This document shows positions 7,572 through 16,779 of a DNA stretch of 29,582 nt, in pieces; within the stretch, counting starts at the first letter, position 1, and each line of letters begins with the position of its first letter. Where the stretch lies: NCBI GenBank assembly GCA_001940725.1, contig MDVR01000160.1, positions 1 to 29,582 on the forward strand, read 5' to 3'. The notes beneath the pieces were generated by a model. The model was not told the origin of the DNA and did not search any database. It saw nothing but the letters and a program-made list of their open reading frames with translations. This stretch comes from Candidatus Heimdallarchaeota archaeon LC_2 (GTDB lineage: Archaea > Asgardarchaeota > Heimdallarchaeia > Heimdallarchaeales > Kariarchaeaceae). Made by a program: the position numbers and the translations under genes.

Positions 7572-10118
7572 ATGATCCTGATACATAGAAAACATGCATT
7601 ATTGATTTTGTTGATGTTTATTATTGTAAATTCATTACTTATACCTTCATATCAGGAATTGGGGGGTCGAAATCTGAATATTAGCAATTCTGCCTTACGT
7701 AATCCTTTAAATTGGGAGTCCAATAATTTGCAATTCGATCAAAATTATGTGATCTTTGTTGAAGATAAAGTTGAATATGAAGAAATAAAGCAATCATATA
7801 ATGTTCTTGTTGAATATCCAAATTTACTTGCTTTGGAAGTATTTACAAGCTATAGAGAATTTGGATATCTCTCAAGCTTTTCTGCTAATACCATAATCCC
7901 AAGCCAATTATTACGAGAACATATTACTAAACTTTCTCAGCCGCTTGTTCTTAATCAGGGAATAGAAACCAACACTGTTGCAAATGCAGATCATCTTAAA
8001 GTATCTGATCTTTGGGATTTGGGATACAATGGGACTGATGTTGTTGTGGCAATGTTTGATGACGGAATAGATTTCAGTCATTTAGCTTTGCAGGGTCAAA
8101 ATTTTAGCCAACCAGTTCTTTTTAACGAAAGCAATGGTATGACTGCTGTTCCTTGTAAAGACCATGGTACACAAGTTGCAGGATTACTTGTCGGTACTGA
8201 AAATGCGGGATTTCCTGATAGATTAGGAACTGCATTCGGTTCTAAATTAGTGTCAATGGAAATGGGATGTGGAACTGGAGCTCAAGCTGGTGATCTGATT
8301 GGTGATCCTATTGCAGGATTTGATTGGTTAGCAGGGCAAAATGAAACTATTAAGGTCGTAAACCTTTCATGGAGTAGTGGAAATGGATTGATTTTTGAAC
8401 CGATTATTAATAGACTAGCAAGATTGGGTATTATTACTGTAACATCCGCTGGAAATAATGGACCATTTGAATATTCAATTGGTGATCCTGGATCAGCTAT
8501 CAGTTCTATTGCTGTTGGTGCAATAAATGATGCAAATATTCCTCAATCCTTCTCATCTCTTGGTCCCAATCCAAATTTCTTAATCAAACCTGATGTTGTT
8601 GCACCGGGATATAGATTAACTACTACTACAAATGGAGGGGGTTATACAACTTCCTTTTCAGGAACTTCGGGTGGTGCGCCATTAGTTAGTGGGGCAATTG
8701 CTACCCTGATATCAGGATTAAACGCAAACAATATTACTTGGAATGTTGGGACCATTAAAGCAGCTATTATGAGATCCGCAACATTAATTCCTGGAGATGA
8801 AAATAAAGTCGGCCAAGGATTAGTAAATATGAATGCAACTTGGAATTATTTGATTAATACATTTTCTGATAACAGAGGCCCCCAAGTATTAGAAATAACC
8901 CCATCAAATGGAATCCCTAATTTATTTTCGAATATACCTACGGGAATAACTGTCGATATTCCTATCACAATGATTTCTTCTCATCCAGATTTAGTAAATA
9001 TCGAGATTTCTGGTAATTTATCTCAGTTAATAAGTATAAACGGAGAAATGAATTCTGATTTTTCACAGGTAATTGCTTTACATGCTAATACAATCAATTT
9101 GACAACTGGTATTTACTTAGGGATAGTTAATGCTACATTGGGTGATGATTTTGTTAGTAGTGAGATCACAATTAGAGTTACAAATGAATACGGTAAAAAA
9201 GTATTAGTTGATTTAAGACATACAAACTGGGACACAAATGGATTTGATTATTACGGAGGTAGTAATACTGGTGAAATGGTAAAACTTGCGTTAAATCAAA
9301 ATTTTTGGGTACAAGATAGTCAAGACATAATAACTGATGCCCTTCTAGACCAATTTGATATTTTATGGATGCCCGATCCTCTTGATTTATGGATAGATGG
9401 AATTGAAAATCCAGCTCTACTCCTTCAATCTGAAATTACAGCAATAACTAATTTTGTAAATTCAGGTGGATCACTATTTATAGACTTTTTGGGAACTTTG
9501 GAAGATAGCTATGGAATTTTCCAAACTAACAGCACTGCTGTAAATTCACTAATTTCACAATTTGGAATCACTGCAAGAAATACCTCCGTCAATGATTTAA
9601 CTAAAAAGACCATTTTCCCGGGAAGTAATTCTCCTTTTCCTAGTAATGTGACATCATTTACTCATTTCGGGAATTATTTGGACGTTGAAAATAGTGCAAA
9701 ATCTATCGCTGGAGATGCGTTTGGGACAGTTATTGCGACCTTTGAAAGCATTAGCGGAGGACTTGTTTTTGTTAGTAGTACTAATTTTTGGTTGGATAAT
9801 ACGGGCGCATTGGGACTATATACCTCTAATGGTGGTCTTGGAGACAGAGAGTTATCTATCAATACCTGGAAATGGCTTTCTAGTAATGAAAGAACTGATT
9901 TAATTGAACCGACAACGAGTATAACTACTACTTCTAGCAAAACAACAACAAGTAGTATTATGTCAACAACTACTAGTAGTTCTAGTAGTAGTAGCCCGAC
10001 CACTGAGCTAACAAAACCAACAAGTAATTCATCAGATTCGTCACTTGGAATTTTTATCATTATAGTATCATTCATTATTATCATCAGTTCTTATCATATT
10101 CAACGGAGAATAAAATAA
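7572..10118 (+). CDS. Membrane-anchored subtilase (S8) with GATase-like domain, site-1-protease-like layout
   Basis: Exported serine protease, 848 residues. Order: signal peptide (about 1-25); propeptide region to about 130; peptidase S8 domain with catalytic Asp 163 (FDDGID), His 198 (DHGTQVAG), oxyanion Asn 295 (SAGNNG) and Ser 366 (SGTSGGAP), all present; a beta-rich linker (about 435-545); a GATase-like/DUF4350-like alpha-beta domain (about 550-770) opening KKVLVDLRHTNWD with FDILWMPDP and a GGSLFIDF strand; a Ser/Thr-rich stalk (about 782-822), likely glycosylated; then one membrane helix (about 824-842) and a basic tail. This is a type I membrane protein with the protease outside. Eukaryotic site-1 protease (MBTPS1) has the same order. 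It lies 104 bases after the EEP gene and 62 before a second subtilase. Confidence 0.85.
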   Translation: MILIHRKHALLILLMFIIVNSLLIPSYQELGGRNLNISNSALRNPLNWESNNLQFDQNYVIFVEDKVEYEEIKQSYNVLVEYPNLLALEVFTSYREFGYLSSFSANTIIPSQLLREHITKLSQPLVLNQGIETNTVANADHLKVSDLWDLGYNGTDVVVAMFDDGIDFSHLALQGQNFSQPVLFNESNGMTAVPCKDHGTQVAGLLVGTENAGFPDRLGTAFGSKLVSMEMGCGTGAQAGDLIGDPIAGFDWLAGQNETIKVVNLSWSSGNGLIFEPIINRLARLGIITVTSAGNNGPFEYSIGDPGSAISSIAVGAINDANIPQSFSSLGPNPNFLIKPDVVAPGYRLTTTTNGGGYTTSFSGTSGGAPLVSGAIATLISGLNANNITWNVGTIKAAIMRSATLIPGDENKVGQGLVNMNATWNYLINTFSDNRGPQVLEITPSNGIPNLFSNIPTGITVDIPITMISSHPDLVNIEISGNLSQLISINGEMNSDFSQVIALHANTINLTTGIYLGIVNATLGDDFVSSEITIRVTNEYGKKVLVDLRHTNWDTNGFDYYGGSNTGEMVKLALNQNFWVQDSQDIITDALLDQFDILWMPDPLDLWIDGIENPALLLQSEITAITNFVNSGGSLFIDFLGTLEDSYGIFQTNSTAVNSLISQFGITARNTSVNDLTKKTIFPGSNSPFPSNVTSFTHFGNYLDVENSAKSIAGDAFGTVIATFESISGGLVFVSSTNFWLDNTGALGLYTSNGGLGDRELSINTWKWLSSNERTDLIEPTTSITTTSSKTTTSSIMSTTTSSSSSSSPTTELTKPTSNSSDSSLGIFIIIVSFIIIISSYHIQRRIK
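9918..10030 (+). repeat. Ser/Thr codon low-complexity tract encoding the stalk
   Basis: A run of ACT, ACA, AGT and TCA codons encodes the Ser/Thr-rich stalk of the first subtilase just before its membrane helix. It is imperfect, with no fixed unit, and would be prone to length change by slippage. Confidence 0.6.
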
Positions 10119-10180
10119 GAGGTAAATTGTGTTTCTTCAGTAAATGAATTGGTTTACCTTATATTGAATGACATTCCACT

Positions 10181-13100
10181 TTGATTGACTTGAGAGCTAA
10201 AGTTCGAGTATTAACATTTATCGTCATATTATCAATTTCTTTGTTGGTAGTTAATGTTATGGAACTTGAATTTTCAAATTATAATCCTGTAATAATAAAT
10301 TCTAATAAGGAAGGGATCAAAAATTATGATATTTCTAATTTGGCCAATTTAAATTTTCCAAGAGTCCTCTACATTGAGGATGTATCTGATCTTGGAAATT
10401 TTCGTTTAATTTACAAATTTAATTTGATTCCAGGTGCGATTATTAAGTTAGATAAGTTACCTAACAATTCGCCAAAAATATTCTCTCAAGTTATTGATTT
10501 AACAGAATACAGATTGTTAATGGATTCATCGGAAAATCCTAATCCAGTTTTCGAAATTAATGCAATTAATCAAAATGCAGAAGTCCTTCAAGTTGACCCA
10601 ATTTGGGATCTAGGATATCATGGTGAGGACGTAGTTGTTGCAGTTCTCGATACAGGAATTGATTTCAATCACCCAGCTTTAGTTGGTAAAATGGTGGATG
10701 AAATGAGTTTTGTGTCAACTGATTTTGGATACGATGAAAATGAAGTGCCAACAGACAAATTTGGACATGGGACTTCAGTATCCTCATTAATTGTTGGAAA
10801 TGATCCCAACTTCCCCGAATACAGAGGTATGGGTTATGAAGCAAAATTAGTCAATGCAAAGGTTGGTAGCTCATCAGGAGTAATTACCTCTGCGGGATTG
10901 ATTGCCGCAATGGACTGGGCAGGAAGTAAATCAGAAGTAGATATTATCAGTATCTCACTTGGCGAACCGGAAGAAAGTCCCGCAACTGATCTTTTTGAGC
11001 AGGTAGCCAATGCTGCTGTTAGAAATGGTAAATTACTCGTTGGTTCTTCCGGTAATAATGGCATAAATGGTGCATCTACAATAGATCTTTTCACAATTGG
11101 GTCACCTAGTTCTGCAATCGAGGCAATTTCTATTGGTGCAATTGATTATAATTTAAACTTACATAGTCAAAGTTCTGAAGGTCCAACTATGGGTTGGGAG
11201 TATAAACCGGATTTTGTTGGTCCGGGTAGTAACATAAAAACTGCCAGAGTTAGTTCCAACTATGCATCCTGTACCGAATCGAGTTGTTATAGGTTAATGA
11301 GTGGAACATCATTTTCTACCCCATTAATTTCTGGAGTATTTGCATTGGGTTTATCTGCATTGAAATTTAACAATATAACTTCCTCTCCTGGATTATTAAA
11401 ATCAGTCTCTCACAGATCCGCTACTGACCTTGGTTATGAATGGAATTTACAAGGGAGTGGAATAATAAACACAACAGCATTTGTAATGAATTTATTAAAT
11501 GAAACTTTTGATAGTGCAGTGTTACCTTCATCATTGCCTTTTTATCAATTGGCAGATCTTCCTGCAGGAGAAAAAATCAGTTCTCCACTTACTTTGATTG
11601 GAAAAACAATTGAACATTGGGAACTTGATACAATAACAGGTAATGCAAGTAGCTTTATTGATCTTAATCCCACTACAACAATATTGGGTTATTCACAAAT
11701 CTTGAGTATATTAATTTCACCTCCTAAAGGGGTAATTCCTGGATTTTACCAGGCAGTAGTAGAACTCAAGAGTCCAAGTAAAGAGGTCTTAGAATTTACC
11801 GTACAAATAAATATTAATCCCCCGGCTTCTTTCAGATTGTTATTAGATCTTGTTCATAGTCCTTGGGATTCTATTGTTGGTTCAGTAATTGGATCAAATA
11901 TTGCAACAAGGTTAGAAAGAAAATTGGGACATGATACCCAGGATTTAATTGATATTCTCATTTTAAATGGTGTATGGGTTGATGAATTATTAACTGGTGA
12001 ACTTACGACGGAATTATTAGATAACTATGATATAATTTGGATGCCAAGTGTTTTTGTTGATCTTGATCCTTCATTTACAGATAGGAAACCTCAACGTTCC
12101 CAACATATAACAAGTAAAGAAATATTTGCTTTATATCATTTTAAACAAGGAGGAGGGAAATTTATTATTGATTTTGCTGGTAGGTCAATAAATGACCGTA
12201 TCTTCAATGAGGTTAAGCCTGATCAATCTTCTTTAGTTAGCTTATTGAGCTTATTTGGTATTCGATCTTCACTAGTGATAGATAGTAGAGAAATTATTAA
12301 TATGGAAGCTAATTTTCAAAATGATTCTGATCAATATCAGACAGTTGGAGGGGTTACTGGTTTAGTAAATGGGATATCAATCGCTAAACTTAATGAAAGC
12401 TCAAATGCCATGGTTGGATTTATAGGATCAAACGGTGATAAAGGCTTCATTTCTAATAATAGAAACTGGCGAGATAAAATTAGAATGCATGATAGTGGTG
12501 ATTTAGGATCTAAGGCATTTGTTAAAGAAGTAATTAAATGGCTGATTAAGGATGATGTAATTAATAATATTGACATTGATATTGTTGAAGGTAATTTAGA
12601 AATACAGGGAGATATACAATCAGATCCTATTTATTCCGATTTACTAAATATTAAAATTTGGAAAAATGATAGAGAATTAACAGTTCAATCATTAGATTTA
12701 CAATCTGATGGGCACTTTACTAGTTACGTGGAGACAAATTCATTTGGAACTTACGAAATAGAAATCAAATACGGCAATGATTCACTACAGATTTTCAAAG
12801 AATTTGGTCAACAACGACCGCAAGTTACGGTTGAATTGGTTTTTACTTCGGTTATTGAAGAAGAACTGAATCAAGCACAATGGATTATAACAATATTGGA
12901 TGATGAACCTCTACCTGAAAAAAATACTTTGATTACGTTTGATAATAAAAACAATCTTGATAACATTGAGGTTATTAGGTCTTCTAATGGGTATGTAATC
13001 ACAATTGTAAAATCAACCTCCAGCAACATAAATACAAATTTGTTAATTGAAGCAATAGATGCTCTAGGGAATTATGAAAACAAGATTATTGAAATCTCAG

Positions 13101-13243
13101 AAGAAGTATTTCGTAATTTAGCAGATGATAACTCTCAAAATAACGTCTATCCATTAAATTATAGGTATATTTCTCTGGGATTATTTATATCAGTAATTAT
13201 AATATATGGAAAACTAAGAAAATCTAGAAAAATAAAATTCTAA
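10181..13243 (+). CDS. Second membrane-anchored subtilase (S8) with GATase-like domain
   Basis: Paralogue of the preceding gene, 1020 residues. Signal peptide/anchor about 8-27; propeptide to about 130; S8 domain with Asp 157 (VAVLDTGID), His 196 (FGHGTSVS), Asn 292 (SSGNNG) and Ser 377 (MSGTSFSTP); linker; GATase-like domain from about 553 (LLLDLVHSPWD, DIIWMPSV, GGGKFIIDFAG); then about 200 extra residues of beta-rich, possibly Ig-like sequence (about 790-990) in place of the Ser/Thr stalk; one C-terminal helix (about 995-1012) and a strongly basic tail (KLRKSRKIKF). The catalytic set is complete. The start is TTG at 10181, or TTG at 10190; no ATG fits better. The shared segment IWDLGYHG / LWDLGYNG before the catalytic Asp supports duplication of one ancestor followed by divergence. 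Confidence 0.85.
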   Translation: MIDLRAKVRVLTFIVILSISLLVVNVMELEFSNYNPVIINSNKEGIKNYDISNLANLNFPRVLYIEDVSDLGNFRLIYKFNLIPGAIIKLDKLPNNSPKIFSQVIDLTEYRLLMDSSENPNPVFEINAINQNAEVLQVDPIWDLGYHGEDVVVAVLDTGIDFNHPALVGKMVDEMSFVSTDFGYDENEVPTDKFGHGTSVSSLIVGNDPNFPEYRGMGYEAKLVNAKVGSSSGVITSAGLIAAMDWAGSKSEVDIISISLGEPEESPATDLFEQVANAAVRNGKLLVGSSGNNGINGASTIDLFTIGSPSSAIEAISIGAIDYNLNLHSQSSEGPTMGWEYKPDFVGPGSNIKTARVSSNYASCTESSCYRLMSGTSFSTPLISGVFALGLSALKFNNITSSPGLLKSVSHRSATDLGYEWNLQGSGIINTTAFVMNLLNETFDSAVLPSSLPFYQLADLPAGEKISSPLTLIGKTIEHWELDTITGNASSFIDLNPTTTILGYSQILSILISPPKGVIPGFYQAVVELKSPSKEVLEFTVQININPPASFRLLLDLVHSPWDSIVGSVIGSNIATRLERKLGHDTQDLIDILILNGVWVDELLTGELTTELLDNYDIIWMPSVFVDLDPSFTDRKPQRSQHITSKEIFALYHFKQGGGKFIIDFAGRSINDRIFNEVKPDQSSLVSLLSLFGIRSSLVIDSREIINMEANFQNDSDQYQTVGGVTGLVNGISIAKLNESSNAMVGFIGSNGDKGFISNNRNWRDKIRMHDSGDLGSKAFVKEVIKWLIKDDVINNIDIDIVEGNLEIQGDIQSDPIYSDLLNIKIWKNDRELTVQSLDLQSDGHFTSYVETNSFGTYEIEIKYGNDSLQIFKEFGQQRPQVTVELVFTSVIEEELNQAQWIITILDDEPLPEKNTLITFDNKNNLDNIEVIRSSNGYVITIVKSTSSNINTNLLIEAIDALGNYENKIIEISEEVFRNLADDNSQNNVYPLNYRYISLGLFISVIIIYGKLRKSRKIKF

Positions 13244-13256
13244 TAAAATTGTCATA

Positions 13257-13265
13257 TTTTTTTTT
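13257..13265 (+). terminator. T-run after the second subtilase gene
   Basis: Nine consecutive T residues beginning 14 bases after the stop codon. Oligo-T alone can terminate archaeal RNA polymerase. No stable stem precedes it. Confidence 0.4.
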
Positions 13266-13334
13266 CATTTCTTCAAATTGTTCGCCACTGAACTAATAAT
13301 TCCTATTGAATTTATGAGATTATCGTGTTAAATT

Positions 13335-13940
13335 ATGTTTGAAACAAAACATCCCCTAGGATTGCCAAAAGGGTCGGTAAGAGCAACAATAACCTTAGCT
13401 CTATCAATTGATCTAGTTTGGCTCTCAATAGAGAAAGAACCAGTTGCAAATCAATTGGCTACTTTAACAGCAATTGCACTCACTTTCTATTTTGGTGGAA
13501 AAATGAGAGCAGAGATTCCGATTCCAAAGTCTGTAACTGCATCTGAAAGAGCGTGGGGTCTACCTGCTGGAACTATAAGGTTCCTAATAATATTAATTTT
13601 TGGATTTGGTGTTTATCAACTTTTGATCGTTGAAGGGGAATCATTTCTCCCTTCCTATTATCTAGAAGTGATATATAGTGTAATTGGTTATAATTTAGGT
13701 ATGATATATATGAGAATTCGGAAACGCCTCTTTCCTAATCCAAAAACTTCAGCAGGTTTTCTGGATCATTTGAAATCTTTAGCATTTCTGGTTTTAACAG
13801 GAATTACAATTTATTATACAATTTATCATTCAACTTCTCCAGACACAGAGAACTTAATATTTGGATCAACCGTTCTACTTGGTTTCTACTTTGGTGTTAG
13901 AGATCAAAAACAACCGACTGGATCAGGAGAAAGTCAATAA
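13335..13940 (+). CDS. Small polytopic membrane protein with an internal repeat
   Basis: A 201-residue protein with about five or six membrane helices. Two copies of the same motif are visible: GLPKGSVRATITLAL (near 9-23) and GLPAGTIRFLIILIF (near 75-89). The FYFGG after the first copy (near 52-56) is matched by GFYFGVRDQ near the C-terminus. So it looks like a duplicated unit of GLP-x-G-[ST]-[VI]-R plus helix, and helix plus FYFG. I know the GLPxGSxR pattern only as a recurring feature of uncharacterised membrane proteins and cannot give a function. It is the last gene of a five-gene co-directional run of membrane or exported proteins, 91 bases after the second subtilase. Confidence 0.6.
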   Translation: MFETKHPLGLPKGSVRATITLALSIDLVWLSIEKEPVANQLATLTAIALTFYFGGKMRAEIPIPKSVTASERAWGLPAGTIRFLIILIFGFGVYQLLIVEGESFLPSYYLEVIYSVIGYNLGMIYMRIRKRLFPNPKTSAGFLDHLKSLAFLVLTGITIYYTIYHSTSPDTENLIFGSTVLLGFYFGVRDQKQPTGSGESQ

Positions 13941-13995
13941 ACCATAGTCTAATTGCCTAAAATACTGATTATTGATTTTGGTTAATCTCGAAATG

Positions 13996-14046
13996 TTTAT
14001 AATGTAGTAATGTACTAATAGTATTGAACCGGTAATATACCAATAG
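13996..14046 (+). promoter_or_regulatory. grpE-dnaK-dnaJ promoter with operator-like repeats
   Basis: A TATA-like TTTATAAT at 13996-14003 is followed by alternating 5-base half-sites: TAGTA 14005-14009, TACTA 14013-14017, TAGTA 14019-14023. A 14-base element, TAATGTACTAATAG (14008-14021), recurs with two changes at 14033-14046 (TAATATACCAATAG), 25 bases apart. Placed at the expected transcription start, this could bind a heat-shock repressor. Function is inferred. Confidence 0.45.
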
Positions 14047-14086
14047 GTCATTACTGTTTCCACACAAAAACAACAACTAAAGGTAG

Positions 14087-14848
14087 ATGTGGATTATGGT
14101 TTCTGAAGAAAAGACGGAAGTTAATATTGATAAAGAAAATGGTGGACAAGATAATGACACTATTGATAAAAATGAACTAGTTGGATCAGCAGATTCTATA
14201 GAAATGGAATCGTCAGCAGAAACTGAAAAAATAGAAGAAGAAGTTGAAATGGTTGAAATTCCAGTCAAACGTTTTGAAGAATTAGAAAATGCCGAAGCAA
14301 TCGCTCTGGAAGAAATAAAAAGAGAACGTGCTAGCGTCATTAATTATCGAAAGAGATTAGAAAAACAGAGAGATGAATTTGCTGAAATTGCTTCTGCAAG
14401 AGTCCTTTCCAAAGTGCTCCAATTAAAAGATGATCTGAATCGGATTCTGGATAATGGTAAGGAAGATATTCCAAAGGAACATCTTGAAGGTATTCAACTA
14501 ATGTCTCAAAGAATAAAAACCATATTTGATCAAGAAGGAGTAACCATTTTAGAGGTCAAGGTTGGTAAAACAATTTTTGACCCTAGATTTCATGAACCAA
14601 TTCTTGCTCAACCAAATGCAGATTTACCTAACAAAACAATTACTACAGTAGTTAATGTTGGATTTATGAAAGGAGATCGAGTATTAAGACCTGCTAAAGT
14701 TATTATTACTCAAAAACCGCAAGAACCAAAACCAAAAAGTGAAAGTTCTAGTGGGAAAGAAAAAGAAGCTGAACAGTCAAATGTTACAAAAGAAGACAAA
14801 TCAGCTGCTTCATCTGAAATGAATGGAGCAAATACAACTCAAGAATGA
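14087..14848 (+). CDS. grpE: Nucleotide exchange factor GrpE
   Basis: Releases ADP from DnaK in the cytoplasmic Hsp70 cycle. Seen: a long acidic low-complexity N-terminus (about 1-60, many Glu and Asp), a coiled-coil helix (about 65-115) for dimerisation, and the C-terminal beta-domain with VTILEVKVGKTIFDPRFHEP and the closing VLRPAKVIITQ typical of GrpE. A Ser/Lys/Glu-rich tail of about 40 residues follows, which many GrpE proteins lack. At 253 residues it is longer than bacterial GrpE (about 190-200) because of both tails. The start may be ATG 14087 or ATG 14096. It is the first gene of grpE-dnaK-dnaJ, 27 bases before dnaK. Confidence 0.9.
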   Translation: MWIMVSEEKTEVNIDKENGGQDNDTIDKNELVGSADSIEMESSAETEKIEEEVEMVEIPVKRFEELENAEAIALEEIKRERASVINYRKRLEKQRDEFAEIASARVLSKVLQLKDDLNRILDNGKEDIPKEHLEGIQLMSQRIKTIFDQEGVTILEVKVGKTIFDPRFHEPILAQPNADLPNKTITTVVNVGFMKGDRVLRPAKVIITQKPQEPKPKSESSSGKEKEAEQSNVTKEDKSAASSEMNGANTTQE

Positions 14849-14875
14849 GATATTAATAAAACAAGGTGAAATTAT

Positions 14876-16759
14876 ATGGGTAAAGAAAAAGTTATAGGAA
14901 TAGATTTGGGCACTACAAATTCTGCAGTCGCAATTATGGAATCTGGAGATGTGAAAATGATCCCCACGTCCGAAGGAGGCGATCTTCTTCCGTCAGTAGT
15001 AAAATTCAATGAAGATGGAACTCGTACAGTCGGTGTTTTAGCAAAAAGGCAAATGGTTAGTTTTCCAGATCACGTATTATATGAAACTAAAAGAGATATG
15101 GGTACCAGTATCAAATACAAAGTTGATGATAAAGAGTACACACCACAAGAAGTAGCAGCTTTTATTCTTCAAAAATTAAAAGCTGACGCAGAAGCTTATG
15201 TAGGCGAGACTATTACAAAAGCCGTCATTACAGTCCCCGCTTATTTTTCAGATGCTCAAAGAAAAGCAACGAAAGATGCAGGTAAGATTGCGGGTCTTGA
15301 GGTGATGCGTATTGTTGCGGAGCCTACTGCTAGTGCCTTGGCTTATGGTTTAGACAAAGAATTAGAACAAACAATATTAGTTTTCGACTTAGGAGGCGGG
15401 ACGTTTGATATTTCTATAATCGAAATAGAAGAGGGATTGTTTGAAGTTAAAGCAACCTCTGGAAATAATAGACTTGGAGGAGCTGATTTTGATGAACGGA
15501 TTGTTGAATGGCTAGTTTCAGAATTCAAGAAAACACAGGGAATTGATCTATCAAAAGATAAAACTGCAATGCAAAGATTGAAAGATTCGGCAGAACAAGC
15601 CAAAATAGAGTTATCTACTAATCTCAAAACAAATCTAAATATTCCTTATTTAACGGCAGACTCTTCAGGTCCAAAGCATTTGAATATTGATCTAACACGT
15701 GCGAAATTTGATGAACTAACCGCTGATCTCGTACAAGACACAGTCGGTCCACTCAGAACAGCAATTGAAGATTCAGGTAAAGCAATCAGTGAAATTGATA
15801 AGGTATTATTGGTCGGAGGTTCCACCAGGATACCCGCAGTTCAAAAAGCAGTGTTTGATATCATGGGTAAAGAACCTGATAAAAGCATAGATCCAGATAA
15901 AGTGGTCGCTATGGGTGCTGCAATTCAAGCTGCTATTCTTGCAGGTGATATCAGTGATGTATTATTACTAGATGTGACCCCGTTAACTTTAGGTATTGAA
16001 ACACTAGGTGGAGTATCAACCATCCTAATAGAAAGGAATACAACTATTCCTACTAGAAAATCACAGGTATTTTCAACAGCGGCTGATAATCAATCATCAG
16101 TAGAAATAAATGTGTTGCAAGGTGAGCGGCCGATGGCGGTTGATAATATTCCATTAGGAAAATTTAGTCTCGTTGGCATTCCCCCTGCTCATAGAGGGAC
16201 CCCTCAAATCGAAGTTACATTTGATATAGATTCAAATGGTATTGTGAATGTTTCTGCTAAAGATCTTGGTACTGGCCAAGAGCAATCAATAAAAATTACT
16301 TCACAAACTTCATTATCAGATGCTGAAATTGAACAAAAAGTTAGAGAAGCAAAAGAGCATGAGGAAGAAGATAAAGTTGTTCGTGAAAGAATACAAGTAA
16401 AAAATGAAGGCGAAGCTATGGTTTATCAAGGTAGAAAAACTATTACTGATTTGGGAGACAAGATAACTGATGCTGAAAAATCAAGCTTTGAAGCTAAAAT
16501 TCAGAAGTTAGAAGATGATATTAAATCTGATAACCTCGACCAAATTAAAGCTTCGAAAACTGATTTAGAGACAGAATTTCAAGAATTCTCTCAAAGATTG
16601 TATCAACAACAAGATGGGCAACCTGAAGCTGGTGCTCCCGGTGCCGAATCCTTTACTGAAGGTTTTACACCCCCTGGGGCAAGTAGTGAACCAAGCAAAG
16701 ACAAGGGTTCTGATGACTATGTTGATGTCGATTATGAAGTGAGCGATTCCGACGAATAA
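14876..16759 (+). CDS. dnaK: Molecular chaperone DnaK (Hsp70)
   Basis: ATP-driven cytoplasmic chaperone that binds exposed hydrophobic segments. Seen: the nucleotide-binding domain opening with [11 protein letters not shown] at 8-18, [22 protein letters not shown] and [13 protein letters not shown]; the linker [15 protein letters not shown]; the substrate-binding beta domain ([19 protein letters not shown]) and helical lid; and a Gly/Pro/Glu-rich tail ending in an acidic [14 protein letters not shown]. The 627-residue length matches bacterial DnaK (about 610-640). It is the bacterial-type Hsp70, found patchily in Archaea and generally taken as an ancient acquisition. It lies between grpE and dnaJ, as in bacteria. 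Confidence 0.96.
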   Translation: MGKEKVIGIDLGTTNSAVAIMESGDVKMIPTSEGGDLLPSVVKFNEDGTRTVGVLAKRQMVSFPDHVLYETKRDMGTSIKYKVDDKEYTPQEVAAFILQKLKADAEAYVGETITKAVITVPAYFSDAQRKATKDAGKIAGLEVMRIVAEPTASALAYGLDKELEQTILVFDLGGGTFDISIIEIEEGLFEVKATSGNNRLGGADFDERIVEWLVSEFKKTQGIDLSKDKTAMQRLKDSAEQAKIELSTNLKTNLNIPYLTADSSGPKHLNIDLTRAKFDELTADLVQDTVGPLRTAIEDSGKAISEIDKVLLVGGSTRIPAVQKAVFDIMGKEPDKSIDPDKVVAMGAAIQAAILAGDISDVLLLDVTPLTLGIETLGGVSTILIERNTTIPTRKSQVFSTAADNQSSVEINVLQGERPMAVDNIPLGKFSLVGIPPAHRGTPQIEVTFDIDSNGIVNVSAKDLGTGQEQSIKITSQTSLSDAEIEQKVREAKEHEEEDKVVRERIQVKNEGEAMVYQGRKTITDLGDKITDAEKSSFEAKIQKLEDDIKSDNLDQIKASKTDLETEFQEFSQRLYQQQDGQPEAGAPGAESFTEGFTPPGASSEPSKDKGSDDYVDVDYEVSDSDE

Positions 16760-16779
16760 ATTAATTGAGTTGTAACCTT

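Noticed and set aside
9674..10084. 136-codon minus-strand frame with a Leu/Val-rich sequence
   Set aside because: Antisense shadow of the Ser/Thr stalk codons of the first subtilase.
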